Shown: positions 1 through 10,103 of the stretch, piece by piece | Numbering within the stretch: the first letter of the stretch is position 1 | Layout of the letters: the number at the start of each line of letters is the position of its first letter | Assembly: GCF_022807995.1 (NCBI RefSeq) | Contig: NZ_CP094351.1 | Coordinates: forward strand, 2,077,001 to 2,141,000 | Reading direction: 5' to 3' | Length of the DNA stretch: 64,000 nucleotides | From: Pseudomonas orientalis | GTDB lineage: Bacteria; Pseudomonadota; Gammaproteobacteria; Pseudomonadales; Pseudomonadaceae | The notes under the pieces: model-generated | Seen by the model: only the letters and a program-made list of their open reading frames with translations | Databases searched by the model: none | Told to the model about the DNA's origin: nothing | Position numbers and translations under genes: made by a program

Positions 1-2726
1 GCGGGTGACGTGGCCGAGTTCGTCGCGCTCGGCGATGATTTTTCCGTAGGGGTTGTAGCTGAATTCCCGCGTAGCGCCGTCCGGCAGTACCCAGCGAGTC
101 AGGCGTCCTACAGCGTCCCATTGATACTGAGTCAGCGCGCCATGCTCATCCTCACGCGCAACCTGCCGGCCCAAGTCGTCATAGCGATAGCGCTTAATGC
201 CGCCATTGGGCAGCTGTTCTTCAACAAGCTGCCCACGCTCATTCCACACCAGCCGATGACAACTGTTGTCGGGATACCAGACCCCGGTCAGTTGTCCCCG
301 CTTGTCGTAGCTGTAATCCGTCGCGTTGCCGTCCGGATCAAGCTTGCGGATGACATCGCCTTGCTCATTACGCTCGTATTTCCAGACCGCCTCACCGCGG
401 CGCACCACCCGTACGAAGCCGTTGTCATGCTCGTAGGACGTCGGCTCGTCCTCCCCCGGAAACAGCGTGATCAAGCGTCCGGCGTCGTCATATTGATACG
501 CCGTCACCGCGCCCAGCGGGTCCTGCTCGACGGTCAGTCGGCCCTTATCGTCGTAGGATTTGAAATGCCGGGCGCCGTCGGGATCGATGCGCTGTACCAG
601 TCGCGCCCGGTCGTCATGGACATACACTTCCTGGCTGCCATCGGCATTGTGCACGTTGACGCTGCCGTCATCGCCCCAGGCATAGCGCGTGTCCATCTGC
701 GAAAAACTGGCCCAGTGCCGGACGCAGCGTGCCGCTTTGCCGGCGCGTTCCCATTCCCAAAAGAAACTCGCCCCACCGGCCAATTGCCGCTCAAGAATGA
801 CGTGCTGTTCGTCGTACCGATAAACCTCGCGTTCACCGACGGCATTGGTCGCCGAAACCAGTCGTCCGGCGTCGTCGTAGGCGTAGGCAACGACGTTCTG
901 CTCGGTCATCCAAACGAAGGGTTCATGGCCTTTGGCGCGATGAACCTGATAGTCCACCGCCACGATGCGGTCGAATTCATACCGCAACAAAAGCGCACGG
1001 CCCGCGCCGTTATCCAGTCGCTCAATGCGCCCCAACCGATCCCGGAAAATGCGCAGCCGGTTGTCATACGCATCGCTGATCGCCGTCAGCACACCGTCGC
1101 AAAAGTGATAAAACCGAGAAGACTGGGCCAGCACCAGTTCATCAGGCGCAGACCCCAAGTAGATCGCCGCTTCCGCCAGGCTGTTGGTAATCGCCGGCCG
1201 AGCCGCCGTCGGCAAGGGCAGGGTGGTTGAGCGATTCTCATGGTCGGTCCACACCACCGAATCGCCCGACACAGAAAGCCTGTGCGCCAGCGCATGACTC
1301 CAGCCAAACCCCAACCCGCAATCCACGTCCACCGCACTGGTGCGGTACAAGCGCTTCCACTCGAACGGCAAGATGCCATCCAGCGTGCCGTCGGTCAGGG
1401 TCAGCAGTTCCTCGCCAGTGACCATCGACACCGGGCAACCGTTCGTAACGGTTTTATCCGCAGAAGCCGCCGCATCGCCCTTCGGGTTCGACGCCACGGC
1501 CGGCACATCATCCACCGACTCCTGGCGCACCAACGCCGTACGCTGCGTCTTGTTGCGCACCATCGGCACCGCGTTCGAAACCAGCGTGTCACCAGTCTTC
1601 AACGGCACCACCGGCACTGCCTTGATCGGTGTCGCCGCATTGCTCAGCAGCACCGGCTTGAGCGCTTCAGTGTGACCCGCCAAGCGAACTTTCCCGAACT
1701 GCTCGGCTATTTGCTCCAGCCACCTGCGCACCCGGCGCGACTTGATGCCAGCCAGCACTTTCGTGCTCATGCGCAGCACGATACCCATGCCGCCCGTCGC
1801 CAGGCCCAATAACAGATTGATGACGACCTCGGCGCCAATCCCGCCCAGCATTTCGTTCATGTAGGGAGGCGGCAGCATGCGCATCCAGCTGACCAACGCC
1901 GCCAGGTAAATGAACAGCAAAGGCTCGTCGCTCAGCACCAGCAGGCCCTTGGCGAGCGTCTCGGCACTTAACGTCAGTAATTTTTCAAACTCGTCCCGGG
2001 AAAAATAATGCAGCAGTTTTTCAGCATTGACCTGAGGAGCTGAAAGCCACTGAAATAGCTGTTCTATGTCGTCCCAGAGTGAGTAAAGGGTGTCGCTGAA
2101 ACCTCGGGCATAGGCGCCGTACAGCGAAAGATAGCGCTCAAGGAAGTTTGCCTCGGAGTACCCCTTCCACAGGGGTTCGAAAGTGGCCCCCACTCACTGC
2201 GCAACCAGCCTTCCAGTGACGCAATGACCGACTGATAAGAGGCGTACAGCGCCTTGAAATGCTCCAAAGAAACGTCGGGGTAGAAACTGACTCGGTACTT
2301 CTGGTTGCGATCACACTCGGTGATTTCCAGAATGCCGCTGTGACCGATGGTTTTATGGCGGGGGCCCCCCAGCGGACCGCCGTCTGGACCGATGCGCTGC
2401 ACCACGACCGGCGTGTTGCCGATCGGCACGAACCGCGAACTCTGGAACATATGCACCAGGGTCAACGTGCCGTTGGCTGTGCACGTGGCGACCGTGCTGC
2501 TGGGAAAGAGGGACCGATTGATCGGCGCTACGAGCGCTACTTCTTCTCCCACCTTGAACACTTGCTCGACATTCAGTGCCGAAAAGCTGAAAAAGCTTTG
2601 AGCCCAGGTGTCGTATGGGTGCAGGCACCCCCGGAAATCGCTGAGGATGGATTCGACGTCCCGCGTCTTTGCATCCATCGCGGCCAACACCAGGAAGCCA
2701 ATGGCTTGGCTGGTTGCGTCGATCAT
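1..2726 (-). pseudogene. RHS-repeat protein, frameshifted, 3' end beyond window
   Basis: Large RHS/YD-repeat protein of the polymorphic-toxin type; such proteins encapsulate a C-terminal toxin and are often delivered by type VI secretion. Reading starts at the ATG at 2726 (an in-frame stop lies eight codons upstream) and runs about 180 residues to the C5 run at 2187-2191. There the frame is lost and continues in the frame whose codons start at multiples of 3, open to the window edge (about 730 residues). Adding one base at the C-run restores one frame. After the shift I see the RHS-start module (GCPVSMVTGEELL, LPFEWKRLYRTS, CGLGFGWSHAL) and then YD repeats (YDDAGRL, YDKRGQL, YDDLGRQ, WDAVGRL). 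The toxin tip and any immunity gene lie outside the window. Either a pseudogene or a sequencing deletion in a homopolymer. Confidence 0.85.
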
Positions 2727-2961
2727 GGGTGAGCCCTGTTGATCAGGGCTTTAACCGGAAAAACCATCTGCAATCCCTCGCACTGTTTGGTCAGGCGAGG
2801 GACTTTGCAGCGGTTTGCGGGGCAGGTGAGTAGAGCTTATCCGGCAGTTACGTGGGAAGTTTCAGCCAGAGTCGCAGCGAGTTCGGCATACCTACGAACC
2901 CCGGTTAGACTTGCGTGTCGATATCCCCATCGCCTGGACCGCCGTCAACCAAGGAAGCCTT

Positions 2962-4047
2962 ATGTATTCAAGCCGCCTGATCTTCTGCCTCGCAACCTTA
3001 CTGGTGCTGGCCGGTTGCTCCACCTCACGCGGTCCGCAGCAACCCGAGCGCAGTGAGGCCGAGGTGAAGACGCAGATCGTGCGTCTGCTCCCGGCCAAGG
3101 TCGCGGACCGAGAGGGTTGGGCCCAGGATATCTACACCGCGTTCGACACCCAGAAGATCTACCCCAGCACTGAAAACATCTGCGCCGTACTGGCGATGAC
3201 CGAGCAGGAGTCCACCTATCAGGTCGACCCTCCGGTGCCGGGCATGGGCAAGATCGCCCAGGACGAAATTCTGCGGCGTGCCGGGAAGGTTCATGTGCCG
3301 GCGTTTGTCGTGCGCAGCGCTCTTCAATTGCGCTCGCCCACCGGCAAAACCTACGCCGAGCGTTTGAATGCCGCGCGCACCGAGAAGGACCTGAGCGGGA
3401 TCTTCGACGATTTCATCAGCGTCGTGCCGTTGGGCAACACGCTGTTTGGCGGCTTCAACCCGGTGCACACCGCCGGCCCGATGCAGGTCAGCATCGACTT
3501 TGCGCAGAAACAGGCGCGGGGTTATCCCTACACGGTGGACGGTACGATTCGCCGCGAAGTGTTCACTCGCCGTGGCGGCATGTACTTTGGTATCGCCCAT
3601 CTGCTGGGCTACCCGGTCAGCTATGACCAGCCGCTGTACCGCTTCGCCGATTTCAATGCGGGTTGGTACGCCAGCCGCAATGCCGCGTTCCAGGCTGCTG
3701 TCAGCCGTGCCTCAGGCACCGAACTGGCACTGGATGGGGATTTGATTCGCTATGGTTCGTTGCTGCCCGGTACCACTGAGCTGGCGGTGCGTTCGCTGGG
3801 GGCGAAACTGGATATGCGCAACCCCAGTATTCGCAGCCAACTGGAGCAAGGTGATACGTTGGACTTTGAGGACACCACCCTCTACAAGCGCGTGTTCGCC
3901 CTGGCCGACAAGTCCGCCGGCAAACCGCTGCCACGGGCGATCCTGCCGGGCATCGTGCTCAAGAGCCCGAAGATCACCCGCAATCTGACCACGGCGTGGT
4001 TTGCCAAGCGGGTAGATGAGCGGTATCAGCGCTGTATGAAGCGCTGA
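2962..4047 (+). CDS. DUF1615-family lipoprotein
   Basis: Predicted lipoprotein of 361 residues: signal peptide followed by the lipobox LAGC with Cys19. The family is DUF1615 by the pattern NICAVLAMTEQESTYQVDP, HTAGPMQVS and the conserved DFNAGWYASRNAAFQ. The ESTY and GPMQV elements recall lysozyme-like transglycosylase folds, but activity is not shown. The start is the ATG preceded by AAGGAAG at 2951-2957; an upstream in-frame ATG at 2911 has no ribosome site and would bury the signal peptide. It is a single gene, convergent with the thiolase operon and closed by the hairpin at 4094-4126. Confidence 0.85.
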   Translation: MYSSRLIFCLATLLVLAGCSTSRGPQQPERSEAEVKTQIVRLLPAKVADREGWAQDIYTAFDTQKIYPSTENICAVLAMTEQESTYQVDPPVPGMGKIAQDEILRRAGKVHVPAFVVRSALQLRSPTGKTYAERLNAARTEKDLSGIFDDFISVVPLGNTLFGGFNPVHTAGPMQVSIDFAQKQARGYPYTVDGTIRREVFTRRGGMYFGIAHLLGYPVSYDQPLYRFADFNAGWYASRNAAFQAAVSRASGTELALDGDLIRYGSLLPGTTELAVRSLGAKLDMRNPSIRSQLEQGDTLDFEDTTLYKRVFALADKSAGKPLPRAILPGIVLKSPKITRNLTTAWFAKRVDERYQRCMKR

Positions 4048-4059
4048 TCACAGGTTTAA

Positions 4060-4087
4060 TGATCGTTCCCACGCGAGGGAACGATCA
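4060..4087. repeat. 11-bp inverted repeat
   Basis: Perfect stem TGATCGTTCCC / GGGAACGATCA with a six-base loop, just after the DUF1615 stop. It resembles the GATCGTTCCCACGC interspersed element seen in Pseudomonas and has no T-run of its own. Confidence 0.6.
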
Positions 4088-4093
4088 ATAAAG

Positions 4094-4126
4094 AAAAGGC
4101 CCGGTTTTCGTGGAACCGGGCCTTTT
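4094..4126. terminator. Bidirectional Rho-independent terminator
   Basis: Perfect 13-bp stem AAAAGGCCCGGTT / AACCGGGCCTTTT with a seven-base loop between two convergent genes. T-runs on both strands suit termination in both directions. Confidence 0.85.
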
Positions 4127-4145
4127 CCGTGTTGCTCTTGGACCA

Positions 4146-5327
<1,182 letters not shown>

Positions 5328-5338
5328 GGAATCTGTCC

Positions 5339-5998
5339 TCACTGGAAATGCATTTCTGGAACATGGTCCGGGACGATCAGTTTACCGGCGGTCTTGCTGA
5401 CAATCTCTTCAACGCTGACGCCAGGTGCGCGTTCCTTGAGGATAAAAGCGCCATTTTCGATTTCCAGGTAGGCCAGGTCCGTCAGCACGCGCTTGATGCA
5501 GTGGGCGCCGGTCAGGGGCAGGCTGCACTGGTTGAGCAATTTCGATTCACCGTCTTTGGATGCGTGGGTCATGATCACGATGATGTTTTCCGCGCCGGCC
5601 ACCAGGTCCATGGCGCCGCCCATGCCCTTGACCAGCTTGCCGGGGATCATCCACGAGGCGATGTTGCCCTGTACGTCGACTTCGAAGGCGCCGAGGACGG
5701 TGAGGTCGACATGGCCGCCGCGAATCATCGCGAAAGACTCGGCGGAGGAGAAAATCGAGGCGCCGATGCGCGCGGTGACGGTTTGTTTGCCGGCGTTGAT
5801 CATGTCGGCATCGATGGTGTCTTCAGTCGGAAACGGCCCCATGCCGAGCAGGCCATTTTCCGATTGCAGCATCACTTCCATGCCTTCGGGAATGTAGTTG
5901 GCCACCAGGGTTGGAATACCGATGCCGAGGTTGACGTAGAAACCGTCCTGCATTTCGCGGGCGACGCGTTGAGCCATTTGTTCGCGGGTAAGCGCCAT
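5339..5998 (-). CDS. 3-oxoacid CoA-transferase, subunit B
   Basis: Beta subunit (219 residues) of a family I CoA-transferase (ScoB/AtoA type). It carries the SENGLLG motif with the catalytic glutamate near residue 47, which forms the glutamyl-CoA intermediate, and [10 protein letters not shown] typical of the subunit. It works with the neighbouring A subunit to move CoA onto acetoacetate or a similar 3-oxoacid. In P. aeruginosa the corresponding pair is associated with carnitine (dehydrocarnitine) breakdown, so ketone-body use and carnitine use are both possible here. Confidence 0.92.
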   Translation of the reverse strand: MALTREQMAQRVAREMQDGFYVNLGIGIPTLVANYIPEGMEVMLQSENGLLGMGPFPTEDTIDADMINAGKQTVTARIGASIFSSAESFAMIRGGHVDLTVLGAFEVDVQGNIASWMIPGKLVKGMGGAMDLVAGAENIIVIMTHASKDGESKLLNQCSLPLTGAHCIKRVLTDLAYLEIENGAFILKERAPGVSVEEIVSKTAGKLIVPDHVPEMHFQ

Positions 5999-6029
5999 GG
6001 TTGATTCCTCTTATTGTTCTGGACGTGGA

Positions 6030-6728
6030 TTATTTGCGGACCGTGCGCTGTTCGATGCGCTTCTCGAAGGTGCCGCAGATGATCCGGTCGACGTAGATGC
6101 CAGGGGTGTGGATCTGCGCCGGGTCCAGCTCGCCCGGTTCGACGATTTCCTCGACTTCGACCACGGTAATCTTGCCGGCGGTGGCGGCCAGCGGGTTGAA
6201 GTTCTGGGCGGTGTGACGATAGATGACGTTGCCGAAGTGGTCGGCTTTCCAGCCTTTGACGATGGCGAAGTCACCGGTGATGGACTCTTCCATCAGGTAG
6301 GGGCGGCCGTTGAATTCGCGGGTTTCCTTGCCTTCAGCGACAGGAGTACCGACCCCGGTGGCGGTGAAGAAGGCCGGGATGCCGGCGCCGCCTGCACGCA
6401 TTTTTTCCGCGAGGGTGCCCTGGGGGGTCAGTACCACTTCGATTTCGCCGCTGAGCAACTGCTTTTCGAACAGGGCGTTTTCGCCCACGTAGGAAGCGAT
6501 CACCTTGCGAATCTGCTTTTCTTCCAACAGCACACCCAGGCCGAAACCGTCGACGCCGCAGTTGTTGGACACCACGGTCAGGTCACGGGTGCCTTTGCGC
6601 TTGATCTCATTGATGAGGTTTTCCGGAATGCCACACAGGCCAAAACCGCCGGAGAGTACGGTCATGCCGTCTTCCAGACCTGCCAGCGCTTCTTCGTAGG
6701 ACGCCACGCGCTTATCGAAACCTGCCAT
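6030..6728 (-). CDS. 3-oxoacid CoA-transferase, subunit A
   Basis: Alpha subunit (232 residues), first gene of the operon. Family I CoA-transferase features are the CoA-binding [13 protein letters not shown] loop near residues 26-38 and [12 protein letters not shown]. The start is ATG 6728 with AAGAGGTG just upstream; a GTG two codons earlier is possible. About 30 bases separate it from subunit B. The promoter must lie in the 130 bases shared with the divergent LysR gene, which is its likely regulator. Confidence 0.92.
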   Translation of the reverse strand: MAGFDKRVASYEEALAGLEDGMTVLSGGFGLCGIPENLINEIKRKGTRDLTVVSNNCGVDGFGLGVLLEEKQIRKVIASYVGENALFEKQLLSGEIEVVLTPQGTLAEKMRAGGAGIPAFFTATGVGTPVAEGKETREFNGRPYLMEESITGDFAIVKGWKADHFGNVIYRHTAQNFNPLAATAGKITVVEVEEIVEPGELDPAQIHTPGIYVDRIICGTFEKRIEQRTVRK

Positions 6729-6781
6729 ATGCACCTCTTATTGTTTGTGGGCCTGCCAATGGAACGAGTGTTGCGCTGACA

Positions 6782-6820
6782 GATTGATTTGTTAAGTTGT
6801 TTTTTTAGGTTGATTGATTT
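6782..6820. promoter_or_regulatory. Direct repeats in divergent promoter, candidate LysR site
   Basis: GATTGATTT occurs at 6782-6790 and again at 6812-6820, 30 bases apart (about three helical turns), in the AT-rich space between the CoA-transferase operon and the LysR gene. The arrangement fits same-face binding by a LysR tetramer; the assignment is inference. Confidence 0.35.
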
Positions 6821-6858
6821 AGAAAACAGCATAGTCGATCACCCTGCGAAGTAGCCTC

Positions 6859-7761
6859 ATGACCGTTAAACAGATGCGTGCCTTCCTGGCCGTGGCCCAG
6901 AGCCTGAGTTTTGCCGCTGCGTGTGAGCGCCTGCACCTGTCCCAATCGGCCTTGAGCCTGACGATCAAAGGCCTGGAAGAAGGGTTGGGCGGGCGCCTGT
7001 TCAGCCGTAATACCCGCAATGTTGCGCTGACGCCTGAAGGCGAATCCCTGCTGCCGCTGGCGCGCCGATTGATTGCCGATTGGGACAACACCGAGGACGA
7101 ACTGCGCCAACGCTTCACCCTGCAACGCGGGCGTGTGACGGTGGCGGCGATGCCGTCATTTGCTGGCAACCTGCTGCCACCGATCCTGAAGATATTCCGC
7201 GCACGTTACCCTCAAGTGAATGTGACGGTGCATGACCTGATCAATGAGCAAGTGCTGGAGATGGTGCGCGACCGCCAGGTGGAACTGGGCGTGGCGTTCG
7301 AACCATCCGACGGTTCGTCACTGGCGTTCACGCCGTTGTACCTGGACCGGTTTATCGCCGTGGTACCGGGCGATTCGCCTTTGGCGCAATGGGCTGAAAT
7401 CGACTGGAAAAGCCTGCTGGAGCAACCCTTCATTACCCTTCAACGCCCATCGACGGTGCGGGTGATGCTCGAAGAGCATTTGGGCGCGCTGCAGATGAGC
7501 CTGCCAGTGGCGTTGGAAAGCCATCAATTGGCTACGGTGGGCAAGATGGTTGCCAGCGGCTTGGGGGTCAGTGCTGTACCTGCATTGTGCGCGCGGCAGA
7601 TGAAGGAGGCGGGCGCCCAGTGCATCACCTTGACCGGCCCTGTGATCGAGCGGCCCATTGGCGTGCTGACCAAGCCTGGGCACGAACTGTCGGCAGCGGC
7701 GCAGGTGCTGTTCGATATATTTAAGGACGAAGCGGGGAAGGGGCGGTTTCCAACTTTCTGA
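6859..7761 (+). CDS. LysR-family transcriptional regulator
   Basis: 300-residue LysR regulator: winged helix-turn-helix in residues 1-60 (AFLAVAQSLSFAAACERLHLSQSALS) and a LysR substrate-binding domain from about residue 90. It is divergent from the thiolase/CoA-transferase operon with 130 bases between start codons, the classic layout for a LysR protein controlling its neighbour and itself. The corresponding P. aeruginosa gene beside PA1999-PA2000 is also a regulator. The inducer cannot be read from sequence; a 3-oxoacid or its CoA ester is plausible. Confidence 0.9.
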   Translation: MTVKQMRAFLAVAQSLSFAAACERLHLSQSALSLTIKGLEEGLGGRLFSRNTRNVALTPEGESLLPLARRLIADWDNTEDELRQRFTLQRGRVTVAAMPSFAGNLLPPILKIFRARYPQVNVTVHDLINEQVLEMVRDRQVELGVAFEPSDGSSLAFTPLYLDRFIAVVPGDSPLAQWAEIDWKSLLEQPFITLQRPSTVRVMLEEHLGALQMSLPVALESHQLATVGKMVASGLGVSAVPALCARQMKEAGAQCITLTGPVIERPIGVLTKPGHELSAAAQVLFDIFKDEAGKGRFPTF

Positions 7762-7778
7762 ATTCACCACGAACACAT

Positions 7779-7804
7779 GCGGGGGCTGGCAAGCCAGCCC
7801 CCGC
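7779..7804. terminator. GC-rich hairpin between convergent genes
   Basis: Arms GCGGGGGCTGGC / GCCAGCCCCCGC separated by AA, between the LysR gene and the convergent small gene. There is no clear T-run, so it may be a REP-like palindrome acting as a transcript end. Confidence 0.5.
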
Positions 7805-7818
7805 ACTAGAACAACAAC

Positions 7819-8148
7819 TTAGTAGTAACGATCAATCACTTTAACTTGCGAGCTGTCTTTGAAAGAGGCCCAGGCATTGTTAAGTGTGTCGAACACTTGC
7901 TCGATAAAATTGCGATCGGCCGCCGCTTTCTTGCCGACGTAACCCTGGCCGCGACGGTACATCTTCAGGCGCGCCGCCAGTTCACGGTGATTGCGGTCGA
8001 ACTCGGCTTCTTCGGTGTGAGGCGCTACGCAGTCAAGTTGAACTTCGCCCGATTTGCCAATCCACAGGATATGGTCGTCGAGTGTGTCTTTCTGCGCCGC
8101 AAACATCTCAGCCAATTCATCGATAGTGGGTTGGTTGTTCAGATTCAT
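7819..8148 (-). CDS. Conserved hypothetical protein
   Basis: 109-residue acidic/basic cytoplasmic protein with no signal peptide or membrane segment and no domain I recognise. The ATG at 8148 is preceded by AAGGGGC at a good distance. Codon use is like the surrounding core genes. It stands alone, and no function is proposed. Confidence 0.7.
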   Translation of the reverse strand: MNLNNQPTIDELAEMFAAQKDTLDDHILWIGKSGEVQLDCVAPHTEEAEFDRNHRELAARLKMYRRGQGYVGKKAAADRNFIEQVFDTLNNAWASFKDSSQVKVIDRYY

Positions 8149-8405
8149 GTGTAAGCCCCTTGACCAGTTGGCGATCTATCAATTGATTCGTTGAAACTTC
8201 AAAGTTGTCTCCGGCTCAGAAAACCGGGCGTCAGTGACGGTCTGCCGAATACGGGCAGGGTCGTGAACCGATGCATGTAGTTTTGCTGATGAACCGCTAC
8301 GCAACGCTTTCATAACGAAGACAAGCAGCGCTTTAGCTCCTTGTACCGGTCCCCTTCGGGGCCAGTCAGCTTCATCAATCTGCCTTGTGGGCAGTGCACA
8401 TCCGG
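8149..8405. other. Intergenic stretch, no convincing gene
   Basis: No supported coding region. It contains a small GC hairpin near 8348-8363 (GG.CCCC TTC GGGGCC) and a 44-codon minus-strand frame (8179-8313) whose nearest Shine-Dalgarno-like sequence is over 20 bases away, so it is not called. Confidence 0.4.
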
Positions 8406-8473
8406 AAAAACAGCTCGGCGGTCAGACGAGCCTGTTCAAAACGCGTGTTACCAACGCTCCCGATCCGGGAGAC
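8406..8473 (-). ncRNA. Candidate small RNA
   Basis: The predicted transcript begins near 8473, seven bases past a well-formed minus-strand promoter (8480-8508), and ends at a hairpin with a U5 tail (8406-8410). Its 5' end forms CTCCCG-GAT-CGGGAG with GGA in the loop, reminiscent of CsrA/RsmA sites, though only one such loop is present. The terminator arms are AACAGGCTCG / CGAGCTGTT with one bulged G. Length is about 68 nt. It matches no sRNA I recognise. It lies in a roughly 530-base gap between genes. The evidence is structural only. Confidence 0.4.
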
Positions 8474-8479
8474 GTCTCG

Positions 8480-8508
8480 ATAATGCAAGGACAGAAAGCT
8501 TACGTCAA
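8480..8508 (-). promoter_or_regulatory. Sigma-70 type promoter
   Basis: On the minus strand TTGACG (8508-8503) and CATTAT (8485-8480) are separated by exactly 17 bases. It drives transcription toward lower coordinates into the candidate sRNA. Confidence 0.5.
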
Positions 8509-8511
8509 CGG

Positions 8512-8543
8512 TTATGTAGTGATTATTTTTAGGCACTACATAA
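8512..8543. promoter_or_regulatory. 10-bp inverted repeat next to promoter
   Basis: TTATGTAGTG / CACTACATAA with a 12-base AT-rich spacer, immediately upstream of the -35 box of the promoter at 8480-8508. This is a possible binding site for an activator or repressor. Confidence 0.4.
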
Positions 8544-8659
8544 AATGCTGCGGGGGCGGGAAGATGCGGGGAAAACGTGACTTGGGCGTCATTTTTCGTG
8601 CGGTGGGTCGCGTAATAGCATGTAGTAAAGGGGATAAGTTGCACGCGGCGCCTGTGGGT

Positions 8660-8686
8660 TTTTCGCGAGCAGGCTCGCTCCTACAG
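8660..8686. repeat. REP element (GCGAGC type)
   Basis: Carries GCGAGC-AG-GCTCGC followed by TCCTACAG, a common Pseudomonas REP variant. It supplies the stop codon of the sirtuin gene, so the element reaches into the 3' end of that gene. Confidence 0.7.
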
Positions 8687-9523
8687 CCGCTCGACCAGCA
8701 GAGGTAATAATTGCTCACACTGCGCTTCGATCTTTACCTGCAGCAGTTCATCCCCGCGGGTCTTGCCCAGGTTGATGGCAATCACCGGCTTGCCTTGTTC
8801 CACCATTGCCTTGCACAGGCGAAACGCCGAATAGGCCATCAGCGATGAGCCCACTACCAGTAGCCCATCGGCATCGTGCACGGCCGCCATGGCCTTGGCT
8901 GCGGTAGCAGGCGCCACGTTTTCACCAAAGAACACCACGTCCGGTTTCAGCCGTTGCCCCTCGCAATGGGGGCAGCATGGGACTTGAAAGTGCTCCTCGA
9001 AAACAGGGTCGAGCAAGGTATCACCGTCAGGCGCCTGCACCGCATGGACGTGCGCAAAGTGCGGGTTGTCGATTTCCATCCGCCGCTGGATCAGGTCGCG
9101 CTCGCTGCGCTGCTGGCAATCCAGGCACAGCACCCGGTGCAAACTGCCATGCAACTCAATCACATCATGGCTGCCGGCCTGGTCGTGCAGTGTGTCGACG
9201 TTTTGTGTGATCAGGCCGCTGATGAGCTGGCGTTGCTGCAAAGTCGCCAGGGCTTGATGTGCCTTGTTGGGCCGGGCAAGGCGCACCCGCGGCCACCCCA
9301 GCATCGCCCTTGCCCAATAACGACGGCGTGCTTGCGCCGTGGCGAGGAACTCTTGGTACATCATCGGCGCTCTGCCCCGGCGCACTCCGTCGCTGTCACG
9401 GTAGTCGGGGATGCCCGAGGAGGTGCTGATGCCCGCACCGGTCAGCACCAGGAAGCGCTTTTCGGCCATCGCCCGGTGCAGCGTGTCAAGGTGGTCTGCT
9501 TGATGTTCCAGGGTGTCGAGCAT
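8681..9523 (-). CDS. NAD-dependent sirtuin (Sir2-family deacylase)
   Basis: 280-residue Sir2-family enzyme that removes acyl groups from lysine using NAD. The visible motifs are LTGAGIST (NAD binding), TQNVDTLH, the catalytic histidine in IELHGSL, and four zinc cysteines as CLDC and CPHC. Start ATG 9523 has AGGAGAT upstream. It is eight bases downstream of the CBS-protein gene and so is probably co-transcribed with it. The C-terminal residues are encoded by a REP element. The substrate is unknown. Confidence 0.9.
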   Translation of the reverse strand: MLDTLEHQADHLDTLHRAMAEKRFLVLTGAGISTSSGIPDYRDSDGVRRGRAPMMYQEFLATAQARRRYWARAMLGWPRVRLARPNKAHQALATLQQRQLISGLITQNVDTLHDQAGSHDVIELHGSLHRVLCLDCQQRSERDLIQRRMEIDNPHFAHVHAVQAPDGDTLLDPVFEEHFQVPCCPHCEGQRLKPDVVFFGENVAPATAAKAMAAVHDADGLLVVGSSLMAYSAFRLCKAMVEQGKPVIAINLGKTRGDELLQVKIEAQCEQLLPLLVERL

Positions 9524-9531
9524 GGGATCTC

Positions 9532-9972
9532 CTATTCGCCGCGGATGTACTGCTCCAGCTGTTTGATCAGGGCGGCTTGTTCAGCAATGGCTTCCTTGAC
9601 CAGGTCGCCGATGGACAACAGGCCGAGCAGTTTGCCGTCTTCGACCACAGGAAGGTGGCGCAGGTGACTGTCGGTCATGATGTTCATGCACGCCTCGACC
9701 GTTTTATGGGTATCCACGGTGATGACCGGCGAGCTCATTACGTCATCAACGCGGGTGGTCACCGACGACAGCCCTTTGAGGATGAGTTTACGTGCGTAAT
9801 CGCGCTCGCTGATGATCCCCACCACTGCGCCGTCCCTGACCACTGGCAAAGCCCCGACGTTTTTCTCGGACATGCGCACCAGCGCCTCGAACACGGTGTG
9901 GTCCCACTGGATGGTGTGGACGTCCTGGTTCTTCTGGTCCTTGGCTTTGAGCAATTCTGCGACGGTTTTCAT
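9532..9972 (-). CDS. CBS-domain protein
   Basis: 146-residue stand-alone pair of CBS domains (about residues 8-65 and 72-130), each with the VVxDGxxxGxxSxxD pattern (VVRDGAVVGIISERD and VVEDGKLLGLLSIGD). These modules bind adenosine nucleotides; the partner is unknown. ATG 9972 follows CGGAG at eight bases; a GTG three codons upstream is the alternative. It is upstream of, and probably in one transcript with, the sirtuin, which suggests a shared link to nucleotide/NAD status (inference). Confidence 0.88.
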   Translation of the reverse strand: MKTVAELLKAKDQKNQDVHTIQWDHTVFEALVRMSEKNVGALPVVRDGAVVGIISERDYARKLILKGLSSVTTRVDDVMSSPVITVDTHKTVEACMNIMTDSHLRHLPVVEDGKLLGLLSIGDLVKEAIAEQAALIKQLEQYIRGE

Positions 9973-10103
9973 GGCGGGCACTCCGATGTTGTTGTTAGGT
10001 AGTCAGCTATCCCCTACAGAATCCTAGACGGACCAGGTTGCAGCAAGGTCCAAAGCGGCGTTAAACCCGTCGAAAAGCGTCATTCGCCGGATTTTTTTGC
10101 GTT

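Noticed and set aside
10..1230. 406-codon plus-strand open frame
   Set aside because: It is antisense to the RHS-repeat gene; the minus-strand reading shows clear YD repeats, while this frame shows no domain.
8375..8644. 89-codon minus-strand frame
   Set aside because: No ribosome site, runs across a promoter and terminator of the candidate sRNA, and composition is not protein-like.
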